Part shown: positions 10,091 to 17,103 of the stretch, piece by piece
Position numbering within the stretch: position 1 is the first letter of the stretch
How the letters are laid out: each line of letters starts with the position of its first letter
Assembly (NCBI GenBank): GCA_964432595.1
Contig: CAYSOF010000006.1
Span: forward strand, 62,001-126,000
DNA from: DASYLJ01 sp964432595
GTDB taxonomy: Bacteria > Desulfobacterota > Binatia > DP-6
Direction: 5' to 3'
DNA length: 64,000 bases
Position numbers and translations under genes: made by a program
Notes under the pieces: model-generated
Told to the model about the DNA's origin: nothing
The model's input: only the letters and a program-made list of their open reading frames with translations
Database searches by the model: none

Positions 10091-10567
10091 ATGGACCGGG
10101 CCGAAGCGTCCAATACGGACGAGAGCCCCAAAGAGCGCATCGACCGCGAGCTCGGCGAGCTGCTCGAAGAGATCCGCGTGGTCCTGCCGGGCGTCGAGAT
10201 CCTCTTCGGTTTCCTGATCGTCCTGCCGTTCAGCGAAGGGTTCGGCGACCTCGACGGCAGCGAGCGCATCGTCTACCTCGTCTCCCTGCTCTGCGTGAGC
10301 GCCGGGCTGGCGCTGCTGATGGCGCCCACGCCGTACCACCGCATCCGCTTCCGCGAGGGCGACAAGCTGGCGCTGCTCGTGATCGCGAACCGGATGGTGC
10401 TGTCCGCCGCCGCCCTCGTCGCCGCCGGCATCGCGCTGTCGCTGTACCTCGCGGTCGAGACGGTGGTCGGCTCGACGGTGGCCGCCGTGATCGCGGGCTT
10501 CAACGCGCTCTGGTTCGCGTGGTTCTGGTTCGGCCTGCCGCTGCTGCGTCGACAGCAGGACCCGTGA
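10091..10567 (+). CDS. DUF6328-like integral membrane protein
   Basis: The 158-residue protein has a charged N-terminus and an amphipathic segment (ELLEEIRVVLPGVEILFGFLIVLPF) running into the first membrane span. Three more hydrophobic spans follow, giving about four in total. The ELxEIRVxLPGxxxLFxFL pattern is typical of the DUF6328 family of bacterial membrane proteins, whose function is unknown. The ATG at 10091 is the only one that starts in front of the conserved block; the longer frame upstream is an out-of-frame reading of the methyltransferase gene. No strong ribosome binding site is seen. It may form a unit with the downstream secreted-protein gene 42 bases away. Confidence 0.72.
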   Translation: MDRAEASNTDESPKERIDRELGELLEEIRVVLPGVEILFGFLIVLPFSEGFGDLDGSERIVYLVSLLCVSAGLALLMAPTPYHRIRFREGDKLALLVIANRMVLSAAALVAAGIALSLYLAVETVVGSTVAAVIAGFNALWFAWFWFGLPLLRRQQDP

Positions 10568-10609
10568 CGCGCGCGTGTCATTCGCGGGCTGGCGTGGCAG
10601 AACGATGCC

Positions 10610-11686
10610 ATGCCCATCACGCGCGTTTCGTTGCTGGTGCTCGTGGGGATGATGCTCGGCGACGTGGCGCCTGCGGCGGCCCAAGCCACACGAACCTGGG
10701 TGTCCGGCAACGGCAACGACGTCAACGACTGTTCGCGCAACGCACCCTGCAAGACGTTCGCCGGCGCGATCAGCAAGACCCAGGCCGGCGGCGAGATCAG
10801 CGTGCTCGACCCGGCGGGCTACGGCTCGGTCACCATCACGAAGAGCATGACGATCGACGGCACCGGCACGTACGCGTCGATCCTCGCGTCCGGCACCAAC
10901 GGGATCGTCGTAAATGCGCCGGACACCGCGCGGGTCACCATCCGCAACGTCAGCATCAACGGCGCGAACGAGGCGGCGGCTCCGGGCTTGAACGGCATCC
11001 GGTACATCGCCGGCGGGGAGCTGCACGTCGAACACGTCGTGATCGAGAACTTCGACGCCGTCGGCATCAGCGCCGAGGGCGGCGCGGGAAATCTCCACGT
11101 CGCGGACACGGTCATCCGGAACGTTCTGGGCGCCGGCATCCGCACGACGCCCGCCGGCGGCCAGCCGCGCATCACCATCGAGCGGAGCCGTCTCGCGGAG
11201 GTGGGGATCGGCGTCCGCGTCGAGGGGCCGCAGGTCGCCGTCGTGCACGACACCAGCGTGACCGATTCGACCGGACCGGGATTCTGGGCCGAGAATGCGG
11301 CCGAGCTGCACCTGGACGACGTGGTCGTCGCGCACACCACCGTCGCCGTCCAGGCGAGCAACGGCGCGGTCGTCAGCACGGCGGGCCTCACGGCGGTCGG
11401 CAACGCGACGAGTGCCTTCCTCGCCGAGACCGGCGGGACGATCACCCCCTTCACCGGCGAGCTGATCGCGGGCAACCCACCGGGCGGCATCGCCTGCGAG
11501 ATCGACGGCACGTCGCCGAGCGTGGCCTGCCTCGGCGGCGAGCTCACGTGCCCGACGCCGGTCTGTCCCGCCCCCTCGTGCCCCGCGCCGGTCGTCGAGG
11601 CGTCGCTCGGCAACTGCAAGAAGTGCAAGACCAAGGGCACGAAGATGGTCTGCACCGGCTGCGGCATCGACGTCGCCGCGCAGTAG
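10610..11686 (+). CDS. Secreted right-handed parallel beta-helix protein
   Basis: The 358-residue product has a signal peptide ending near AAAQA, then the motif TWVSGNGNDVNDCSRNAPC that begins many pectate-lyase-like repeat proteins. A succession of short repeats follows, such as VTIRNVSING, LHVEHVVIEN and LHVADTVIRN, which form beta-helix coils. The C-terminal tail after about residue 300 has many cysteines, including paired Cys-Pro units and CKKC and CTGC pairs. This suggests disulfides or metal binding. No catalytic residues of pectate lyases are evident. It is probably an extracellular carbohydrate- or surface-binding protein; that is inference. Confidence 0.75.
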   Translation: MPITRVSLLVLVGMMLGDVAPAAAQATRTWVSGNGNDVNDCSRNAPCKTFAGAISKTQAGGEISVLDPAGYGSVTITKSMTIDGTGTYASILASGTNGIVVNAPDTARVTIRNVSINGANEAAAPGLNGIRYIAGGELHVEHVVIENFDAVGISAEGGAGNLHVADTVIRNVLGAGIRTTPAGGQPRITIERSRLAEVGIGVRVEGPQVAVVHDTSVTDSTGPGFWAENAAELHLDDVVVAHTTVAVQASNGAVVSTAGLTAVGNATSAFLAETGGTITPFTGELIAGNPPGGIACEIDGTSPSVACLGGELTCPTPVCPAPSCPAPVVEASLGNCKKCKTKGTKMVCTGCGIDVAAQ

Positions 11687-11727
11687 CGGTGGCGACATGC
11701 GTCCACGTCGGCTAGATCGGCCGGCGC

Positions 11728-12516
11728 GTGACGAAACCCACGGCCGTGGGCAGCGGCGTCGCCGTCGCTGCGACCGCGTGTCTCGCCCTCGCGGCGACGA
11801 CGAGCGGCATCTCCCGTCTCTGGTGGACCTGGACGACGATCGCGTGCGTGATCGCCGCGACGGCGTACCTGCGCAATCGTCCCGCCTGGCTCGGCAAGCG
11901 CGACGGCCGCTGGTCGTGGCGCACGCTGCCGGCGCTGCCGTATCTCGCGGCGTTCCGCATCGCGTGCCTGCTGATGCGGTGGTGGCGCGGGGGCGATGCG
12001 CCCACCGAGGTCGCGCCCGGCCTGTGGGTCGGCGGGCGGATCGCGGGTCCGTTGCCGACCGGGGTCACGCACGTGGTCGACCTCGTCGCGGAGTACCCCG
12101 AGGCACGCGCCGTCCGCACGCTGCCCGGCTATCGCGCCCTGCCCACGCTGGACGGCGGATTTCCGCCGCACCTGGACCAGCTCCTCGTGCTGGTCGACGA
12201 GCTCGCGACGGCGCGTGGCGGCGTGCTCGTCCACTGCGACTCGGGCCGCGGGCGCGCGCCGACGCTGGCCGCCGCCCTGCTGATCGCGCGCGGGGACGCG
12301 CACGACGTCGACGCCGCGATCGACCGCGTACGCCGCGCGCGACCCGTCGCGCATCCGACGCGCTCGGACCGGACCTTCCTCACGACCGCCCTGCCCGGCC
12401 TGCGTGCGATCGCGCGGCCGCCGGCGCGGTCCGCCGTCGCCGCCGTGCCCGCCGGACGTCTGGCGCCCGGCACGCCGTCCGCGTTAGGACACGAGTGGAT
12501 CACGCGGCATGGGTAG
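11728..12516 (+). CDS. Membrane-anchored protein tyrosine/dual-specificity phosphatase-like protein
   Basis: The 262-residue protein has two or three hydrophobic spans in its first 85 residues, then a cytoplasmic domain with the cysteine phosphatase loop HCDSGRGRAP. The nucleophile is Cys170 and the phosphate-binding Arg is Arg176 (the C-x5-R signature). An upstream Asp in LPTLDGG (about residue 142) could be the general acid. The start is a GTG at 11728. Its last 8 bases overlap the start of nrfH, so it is translated with the nitrite reductase genes. The phosphatase fold is well supported. The substrate is unknown, and a lipid phosphatase role is possible as well as a protein one. Confidence 0.8.
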   Translation: MTKPTAVGSGVAVAATACLALAATTSGISRLWWTWTTIACVIAATAYLRNRPAWLGKRDGRWSWRTLPALPYLAAFRIACLLMRWWRGGDAPTEVAPGLWVGGRIAGPLPTGVTHVVDLVAEYPEARAVRTLPGYRALPTLDGGFPPHLDQLLVLVDELATARGGVLVHCDSGRGRAPTLAAALLIARGDAHDVDAAIDRVRRARPVAHPTRSDRTFLTTALPGLRAIARPPARSAVAAVPAGRLAPGTPSALGHEWITRHG

Positions 12517-12958
12517 GACCCGGACGCTCCTGCTGATCGTGTACGCGCTCGCCGTCCCGGTCGGCGTCGGCGCCTTCACCTTCGTCTATGCGAAGGGCTT
12601 CTCGTACCTCTCGACCGATCCGAAGGCCTGCATCAACTGCCACGTGATGAACGAGCAGTACGACGCCTGGATGAAGAGCGGCCACCGGCACACCGCCACG
12701 TGCGTCGAGTGCCACCTGCCGCACGCCGGGCTCGCCAAGTGGGTCGCCAAGGCCGACCACGGCTTCCGGCACTCGGCGGCGTTCACGCTGCAGAACTTCA
12801 AGGAGCCCATCGAGATCACGCCGCACGACCGCGTGCTCGTGCAGGAGAACTGCGTGCGCTGTCACGACGGGCTCGTGCAGGCGATGCATCCGTCCGGCGA
12901 CGTGACCGACGTCGACTGCCTGCACTGCCACACGGGCGCGGGGCACACCGCGCGATGA
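12509..12958 (+). CDS. nrfH: Cytochrome c nitrite reductase small subunit (tetraheme quinol dehydrogenase)
   Basis: NrfH takes electrons from membrane menaquinol and passes them to NrfA in the periplasm. The 149-residue product has one N-terminal membrane anchor (about 6-27) and four heme c attachment motifs: CINCH (41-45), CVECH (65-69), CVRCH (115-119) and CLHCH (137-141). The first is followed by VM, matching the CxxCHxM methionine-ligated heme of NrfH. It begins inside the phosphatase gene and ends 10 bases before nrfA, so the three form one transcription unit. Length and heme count fit the family well. Confidence 0.94.
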   Translation: MGRTRTLLLIVYALAVPVGVGAFTFVYAKGFSYLSTDPKACINCHVMNEQYDAWMKSGHRHTATCVECHLPHAGLAKWVAKADHGFRHSAAFTLQNFKEPIEITPHDRVLVQENCVRCHDGLVQAMHPSGDVTDVDCLHCHTGAGHTAR

Positions 12959-12968
12959 GGAGACGAGG

Positions 12969-14327
12969 ATGAGCGGACGCTCGTGGGGTGCGATCCTGCT
13001 CGGTTTCGCCGGGATCGCCGGCGTCACCGTGCTGCTGCTCGCGTTGCTGACGAACATCTTCGAGCGCAAGCAGGAGGCGCGGCAGCCGTTCGTCCGCGTC
13101 GCCGAGGTGACGGAGGCGACCGACGACCCGGCGGTGTGGGGACGCAACTGGCCGTTCCAATACGACAGCTACCTGCGCACCGCGGAGCCCACGCGGACGA
13201 CGTACGGCGGCCGCGGCGCCGGCGCCAGCGACGGCCTCGCCGAGCAGAAGCTCGACAAGTATCCCTGGCTGCGGCGCATCTTCGCCGGCTACGCGTTCGA
13301 GATCGACTACCGCGACCGCCGCGGGCACGCGTACGCGCTGTCCGATCAGGACGCCACCCGCCGCGTGACCGAGCGCGCGCAGTACGGCGCGTGCCTGCAG
13401 TGCCACGCGTCGATCCTGCCGCTCTACCGCGCCGTCGGGAACGGCGACGTCCAGCGCGGCTTCGAGGCCGTCTGCGCGATGCCGTGGAAGGAGGCGCGCG
13501 CACGCACCGGCGCCGACGGCCAGCCGCTCGTGCAGCATCCCGTCGCGTGCCTCGACTGCCACGACCCCGAGACGCTCGCGCTGCGCGTCACCCGGCCCGG
13601 CTTCCTCGCCGGCATCAAGGCGCTGAAGGCGTCGCAGGGCGTCGCCGACTTCGACCCGAACCGCGACGCGTCCCGCCAGGAGATGCGCTCGTACGTCTGC
13701 GGGCAGTGTCACGTCGAGTACTATTTCCGGGGCGCCGGCAAGACCGTCACCTATCCCTGGGCGAACGGGCTCGAGGTGCAGCAGATCGAGGCCTACTACG
13801 ACGCCGAGGGCTTCAGCGACTGGACGCACGCGGAGACGGGGGCGACGGTGCTGAAGGCGCAGCACCCGGAGTTCGAGGTGTGGAACCAGGGCGTGCACGC
13901 GCGGGCGGGCACGGCGTGCGCCGACTGCCACATGCCGTACCAGCGCGTCGGCGCGATGAAGGTGAGCGATCACTGGGTGCGGAGCCCGCTGCTCAACGTC
14001 TCGCGCGCGTGCCAGCCGTGCCACCCGGTCGAGGAGAGTGAGCTGCTGGATCGCGTCGCGCGCATCCAGAGCCGCCACCACGACCTCCTCGAGCGTGCCG
14101 CCGAGGCGAACGTCGCGATGATCGACGCCATCGTCGCGGCGAAGCAGGCGGGCGCCACCGACGAGCAACTCGCCGACGCGCGCGCGCTGCACCGCAAGGC
14201 ACAGTGGCGGCTCGACTTCGTCGCGGCGGAGAACTCGATGGGCTTCCACGCGCCGCAGGAGCTGGCGCGCATCCTCGCCGAGTCGATCGACTACGCGCGG
14301 CAGGGCCAGCTGGCGGCACCGCGCTGA
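12969..14327 (+). CDS. nrfA: Pentaheme cytochrome c nitrite reductase catalytic subunit, CXXCH type
   Basis: NrfA reduces nitrite to ammonium with six electrons in the periplasm (dissimilatory nitrate reduction to ammonium). The 452-residue protein has an N-terminal hydrophobic signal/anchor (about 8-28) and five heme motifs: CLQCH (142-146), CLDCH (194-198), CGQCH (244-248), CADCH (317-321) and CQPCH (348-352). The family KxQH motif is present as KAQH (296-299), and HVEYY after heme 3 supplies the conserved active-site tyrosine. The first, catalytic heme motif ends in His rather than the usual Lys (CxxCK); such CXXCH forms are known in a minority of NrfA proteins. It follows nrfH by 10 bases. 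Confidence 0.93.
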   Translation: MSGRSWGAILLGFAGIAGVTVLLLALLTNIFERKQEARQPFVRVAEVTEATDDPAVWGRNWPFQYDSYLRTAEPTRTTYGGRGAGASDGLAEQKLDKYPWLRRIFAGYAFEIDYRDRRGHAYALSDQDATRRVTERAQYGACLQCHASILPLYRAVGNGDVQRGFEAVCAMPWKEARARTGADGQPLVQHPVACLDCHDPETLALRVTRPGFLAGIKALKASQGVADFDPNRDASRQEMRSYVCGQCHVEYYFRGAGKTVTYPWANGLEVQQIEAYYDAEGFSDWTHAETGATVLKAQHPEFEVWNQGVHARAGTACADCHMPYQRVGAMKVSDHWVRSPLLNVSRACQPCHPVEESELLDRVARIQSRHHDLLERAAEANVAMIDAIVAAKQAGATDEQLADARALHRKAQWRLDFVAAENSMGFHAPQELARILAESIDYARQGQLAAPR

Positions 14328-14398
14328 CGAAAATGCTCGGGGGTGATTGCGCGTTTCGCGGGACGGGCGCATGAGCAGACTGCATCCGGAGGTGCGAC

Positions 14399-14929
14399 AT
14401 GGGCCTTCTCGACGACATCCTCGGACAGGTCGCCGGCGCGCCCGCTCGGCGCGACGAGCCCCAGCAGGGCGCATCCGGCATCGGCCCCATCGTGACGGCG
14501 TTGCTGCCCGTCGTGGTGGCGATGCTCTCCGATCGCGGCCGGACGCAGGACCGCCAGCAGGCCGGCGGGCTCGGCGCCCTCCTGGGTACGCTGCTCGGCA
14601 GCGAGGGCTCCACGGCACGTGCGGGCGGCGGGCTCGGTACGCTGCTCGAGCAGCTCCAGCGCGCCGGCTTCGGCGACCAGGCTCGCTCGTGGGTCGGCAC
14701 CGGCCAGAACCAGCCCATTCCACCCGACGCCTTCGCACGCATCTTCGGCGACGGCGGCCTCGCGGAGATCGCGCGCAGCGCGGGATTGAGCCCGCAGGAC
14801 ACGGCGCGCGGCCTGTCGCAGCTGATGCCCGAGGTCGTCGACCGCATGACCCCGAACGGCGAGGTGCCCGACGACGCCGCGCTCGCGGCCAACGTCGGCG
14901 CGCTCGCGCGCCGTCTCGGGCTCGCCTGA
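14399..14929 (+). CDS. YidB/DUF937 family protein
   Basis: The 176-residue cytoplasmic protein begins MGLLDDILGQ, the hallmark of the YidB/DUF937 family. It has a Gly/Leu-rich middle (GGLGALLGTLLG), then the conserved C-terminal block (LAEIARSAGLSPQDTARGLSQLMPEVVDRMTP, split here only for description) ending with a Leu-rich helix. A strong GGAGGTGCGAC site precedes the ATG at 14399. The function of the family is unknown. It sits 21 bases upstream of a BON-LysM protein gene, and the two are probably cotranscribed as a stress- or envelope-related pair; that link is inferred. Confidence 0.85.
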   Translation: MGLLDDILGQVAGAPARRDEPQQGASGIGPIVTALLPVVVAMLSDRGRTQDRQQAGGLGALLGTLLGSEGSTARAGGGLGTLLEQLQRAGFGDQARSWVGTGQNQPIPPDAFARIFGDGGLAEIARSAGLSPQDTARGLSQLMPEVVDRMTPNGEVPDDAALAANVGALARRLGLA

Positions 14930-14950
14930 ACCGGAAGAGGAGAACGACGC

Positions 14951-15412
14951 ATGGGGCTCATCGATTTCATCCGCTCCGCCGGCGAGAAGCTGTTCGGCGC
15001 CGACGAGGCAGCGGCCGCGCCGACCAAGGACGAGGCGGTGCTGACGAAGCGCGCGACGTCGCTCGAGGAGCACGTGCGCGCGCTGGGCCTGCCCGTCGAC
15101 GGCCTCAAGGTGAAGGTGGCCGACGACGTCGCCTACGTGAAGGGCACCGTCGCCACGCAGGACGTGCGTGAGAAGGTGATCCTCGCCGTCGGCAACGTGC
15201 AGGGCATCGCGCGCGTCGAGGACCGGCTCGACGTCACGACGCCGCAGCCCGAGGCGCGCTGGTACACCGTCGTGAAGGGCGACACGCTCTCGAAGATCGC
15301 GAAGCAGCACTACGGCGACGCGAACAAGTACCCGCAGATCTTCGAGGCGAACAAGCCGATGCTGAAGCATCCCGACAAGATCTATCCGGGCCAGGTGCTG
15401 CGCGTGCCCTGA
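14951..15412 (+). CDS. kbp: BON and LysM domain protein (Kbp/YgaU type)
   Basis: The 153-residue protein has the same order as the E. coli potassium-binding protein Kbp (YgaU). It has a short N-terminal MGLIDFIRSAGEKLFG, a BON domain (about 35-95, with DDVAYVKGTVATQDVREKV), and a C-terminal LysM domain (about 103-152, WYTVVKGDTLSKIAKQHYG to YPGQVLRVP). There is no signal peptide, as in Kbp, which is a cytoplasmic K+-binding protein. An AGGAG site precedes the ATG. It follows the YidB-like gene and precedes a small secreted-protein gene. Domain calls are firm; potassium binding is transferred from the homologue. Confidence 0.88.
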   Translation: MGLIDFIRSAGEKLFGADEAAAAPTKDEAVLTKRATSLEEHVRALGLPVDGLKVKVADDVAYVKGTVATQDVREKVILAVGNVQGIARVEDRLDVTTPQPEARWYTVVKGDTLSKIAKQHYGDANKYPQIFEANKPMLKHPDKIYPGQVLRVP

Positions 15413-15430
15413 GCCCACGAGGAGGTTCCC

Positions 15431-15898
15431 ATGGCCGGGTTCGTCGCCACCACGACGACCGTCCTCGTCGCCCTGCTCGCGACATCCCCCGTCTTCGCCG
15501 ACGACCGCTCGGCGCAGGACCTGCGTGCAACGACGGATTGCGACGACACCGGCGCGCACCAGCCGACGGCACGCCTGGCGTGGCATCCCGCGCAGGCCGG
15601 CGGCGAGCAGAAGGTCGAGGTCACCACGGCGCGCGACGGATTCGACGTCGGCAAGCTCGAGGCGTCGCAGCCGCTACCCGCCGACGCGGCCACGCTCGCG
15701 TGGACGGCGCTGCGCGGGCGCTCGAGCCATTACTGGCGCGTCGTCACGCGGCACGGCGACGACTGGGTGGCGAGCGACACCGCACGCTTCACGCCGCCGC
15801 GCTGCGGGGAGCGCCTGGTGATGCCGCCGATCCTGCCGCCGTCCGGCAGTGCGCGCAGCGGGACGGAGTCGGCCGTCCCGCCGTCGCAGCACTGGTGA
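15431..15898 (+). CDS. Small secreted protein with fibronectin-III-like domain
   Basis: The 155-residue protein has a signal peptide (about 1-24, ending VFADD). One beta-sandwich-like domain follows, with the pattern ARLAWHPA...KVEVTTARDGFDVGKLE...YWRVVTRHGDDWV typical of fibronectin type III or similar modules that bind or space surface proteins. The C-terminus is a Pro/Ser-rich tail. An AGGAGG site sits before the ATG at 15431. It ends 3 bases before the 3' end of the convergent membrane-protein gene. No specific function is recognised. Confidence 0.65.
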   Translation: MAGFVATTTTVLVALLATSPVFADDRSAQDLRATTDCDDTGAHQPTARLAWHPAQAGGEQKVEVTTARDGFDVGKLEASQPLPADAATLAWTALRGRSSHYWRVVTRHGDDWVASDTARFTPPRCGERLVMPPILPPSGSARSGTESAVPPSQHW

Positions 15899-15901
15899 CC
15901 G

Positions 15902-16429
15902 TCAGGGCTGAATCGCGAGGTCGCGGTGGCGGCGCCAGAACGTCGCCACCATCGCCAGCGCCGCCAGCATGTTGCCGGCGACGATCGCCGGCCACGCGAG
16001 CGCCTGCAGCACGGGCTCGGCGAAGAGCATGCATGCGTACAGGAAGCCGACCTCGAAGACGAAGAACAGCAGCAGGATGCCGAAGCCCAGGTGCGAGTCG
16101 TTCTCGGCGAGCATCACGAGGCGGCCCGCCGCCATGCCGACGAGCAGGAACACCAGCATGTGGACGAACGTGAAGCCCATCACGATCTCGAGCGACGGCT
16201 CGAGCGCCGCCGGGTTCTCGAGCCCGGCGCCGCCGCGGAAGATCGCGGTGCCGAGAACGGTGGGCGTGTAGAGCGGCCGCCCCCACATCCAGTCGAGCAC
16301 GAAGAACCAGAGGGCGATGGTCGCCGCACCGACGAGCCCCGCCCGGATCCCCTCCGCGTAGGCGCGGGCGACGTCTGCGTCCCGGCTCGGCATGGGCGCC
16401 GTGTCGAGCGCACCGATCTGCGTGGCCAT
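15902..16429 (-). CDS. Four-span membrane protein, function unknown
   Basis: The 175-residue protein has four predicted membrane spans: near residues 28-47 (GLVGAATIALWFFVLDWMWG), 82-103, 113-135 and 140-160. It has a hydrophilic N-terminus and a short basic C-terminus (RRHRD). I chose the ATG at 16429 because an AAAGGAG ribosome binding site lies just upstream; the open frame extends 38 codons further but without membrane or homologous features. A 9-base perfect inverted repeat with a 2-base spacer (16446-16465) lies upstream of the start. The gene is divergent from the secreted-protein gene at 16582. No family is recognised with confidence. Confidence 0.7.
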   Translation of the reverse strand: MATQIGALDTAPMPSRDADVARAYAEGIRAGLVGAATIALWFFVLDWMWGRPLYTPTVLGTAIFRGGAGLENPAALEPSLEIVMGFTFVHMLVFLLVGMAAGRLVMLAENDSHLGFGILLLFFVFEVGFLYACMLFAEPVLQALAWPAIVAGNMLAALAMVATFWRRHRDLAIQP

Positions 16430-16445
16430 GGGTCGACTCCTTTCG

Positions 16446-16465
16446 GGCGCCGTCCTGACGGCGCC
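16446..16465. repeat. Perfect inverted repeat in leader of membrane-protein gene
   Basis: Two 9-base arms (GGCGCCGTC and its complement) flank a 2-base centre, directly 5' of the ribosome binding site of the minus-strand membrane-protein gene and inside the divergent intergenic region. It could be an operator or a leader hairpin that affects translation. In DNA this GC-rich, a chance repeat is possible. Confidence 0.4.
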
Positions 16466-16581
16466 GTTCACGGGCCGTTGTCCGACCCCTACGCCCGCCA
16501 CCGCGGCGCCGTCAACGTGGAAATGCGCCGCCGTTGAACGCACGCCCGGCGCATGTCACGAACGGCGCCGGGAGGTGGCGC

Positions 16582-17067
16582 ATGCCGGGGATGATCATGT
16601 GGACGATGCTGGGGATGGTGGCCGCGCTCGTCGCGCCGGCGCTCGCGGGATCGGCGAAGGGCACCGTCGCCTACAAGGGCACCACGGCGACGATCACCCA
16701 CGCGTACCTGGTGAGCGGCCCCGACGCGGTGGACCCCGGGAAGACGATCCGGCGCATCGTCCTCGTCGCCGGCGATCTCGAGCCGAAGCTCGCGGCCTGC
16801 AAGGCCATGAGCTGCACCGACGGCGAGGTCACCGAGGGCATGACGCTCGATCTCGACGGCGGCCCGCGCGTGAACTACTGGGTGGCGCTGAAGGGCCAGC
16901 TGGTCCAGTACTCGGGCACCGCCGATCCGGCGACTTTGAAGACCACCACCGACGAGCCGGGTCGGATGGCCGGCACCTTCGTCGTCGACGCCACCGGCAG
17001 CGGCGGGCCGAAGGTCGACGTCCAGTTCGACGCCCCGCTGCTGAAGACCTTCACCGCCGCGCGCTGA
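16582..17067 (+). CDS. Secreted protein of unknown function
   Basis: The 161-residue product has a signal peptide (MPGMIMWTMLGMVAALVAPALAG), then a compact domain with two cysteines close together (AACKAMSCTDG) and many short beta strands. The ATG at 16582 has a good GGAGGT site 5 bases upstream; an in-frame ATG at 16534 would add a leader before the signal peptide and is less likely. The mature part, about 138 residues, contains motifs such as GTVAYKGTTATITHAYLV and a C-terminal VDVQFDAPLLKTF. No family is recognised. It precedes the histidine kinase gene by 36 bases, so the two could be cotranscribed. Confidence 0.65.
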   Translation: MPGMIMWTMLGMVAALVAPALAGSAKGTVAYKGTTATITHAYLVSGPDAVDPGKTIRRIVLVAGDLEPKLAACKAMSCTDGEVTEGMTLDLDGGPRVNYWVALKGQLVQYSGTADPATLKTTTDEPGRMAGTFVVDATGSGGPKVDVQFDAPLLKTFTAAR

Positions 17068-17103
17068 AGCGGCGCCGCGGGGGCGTTCTGTGGTAGGGCG
17101 CCC

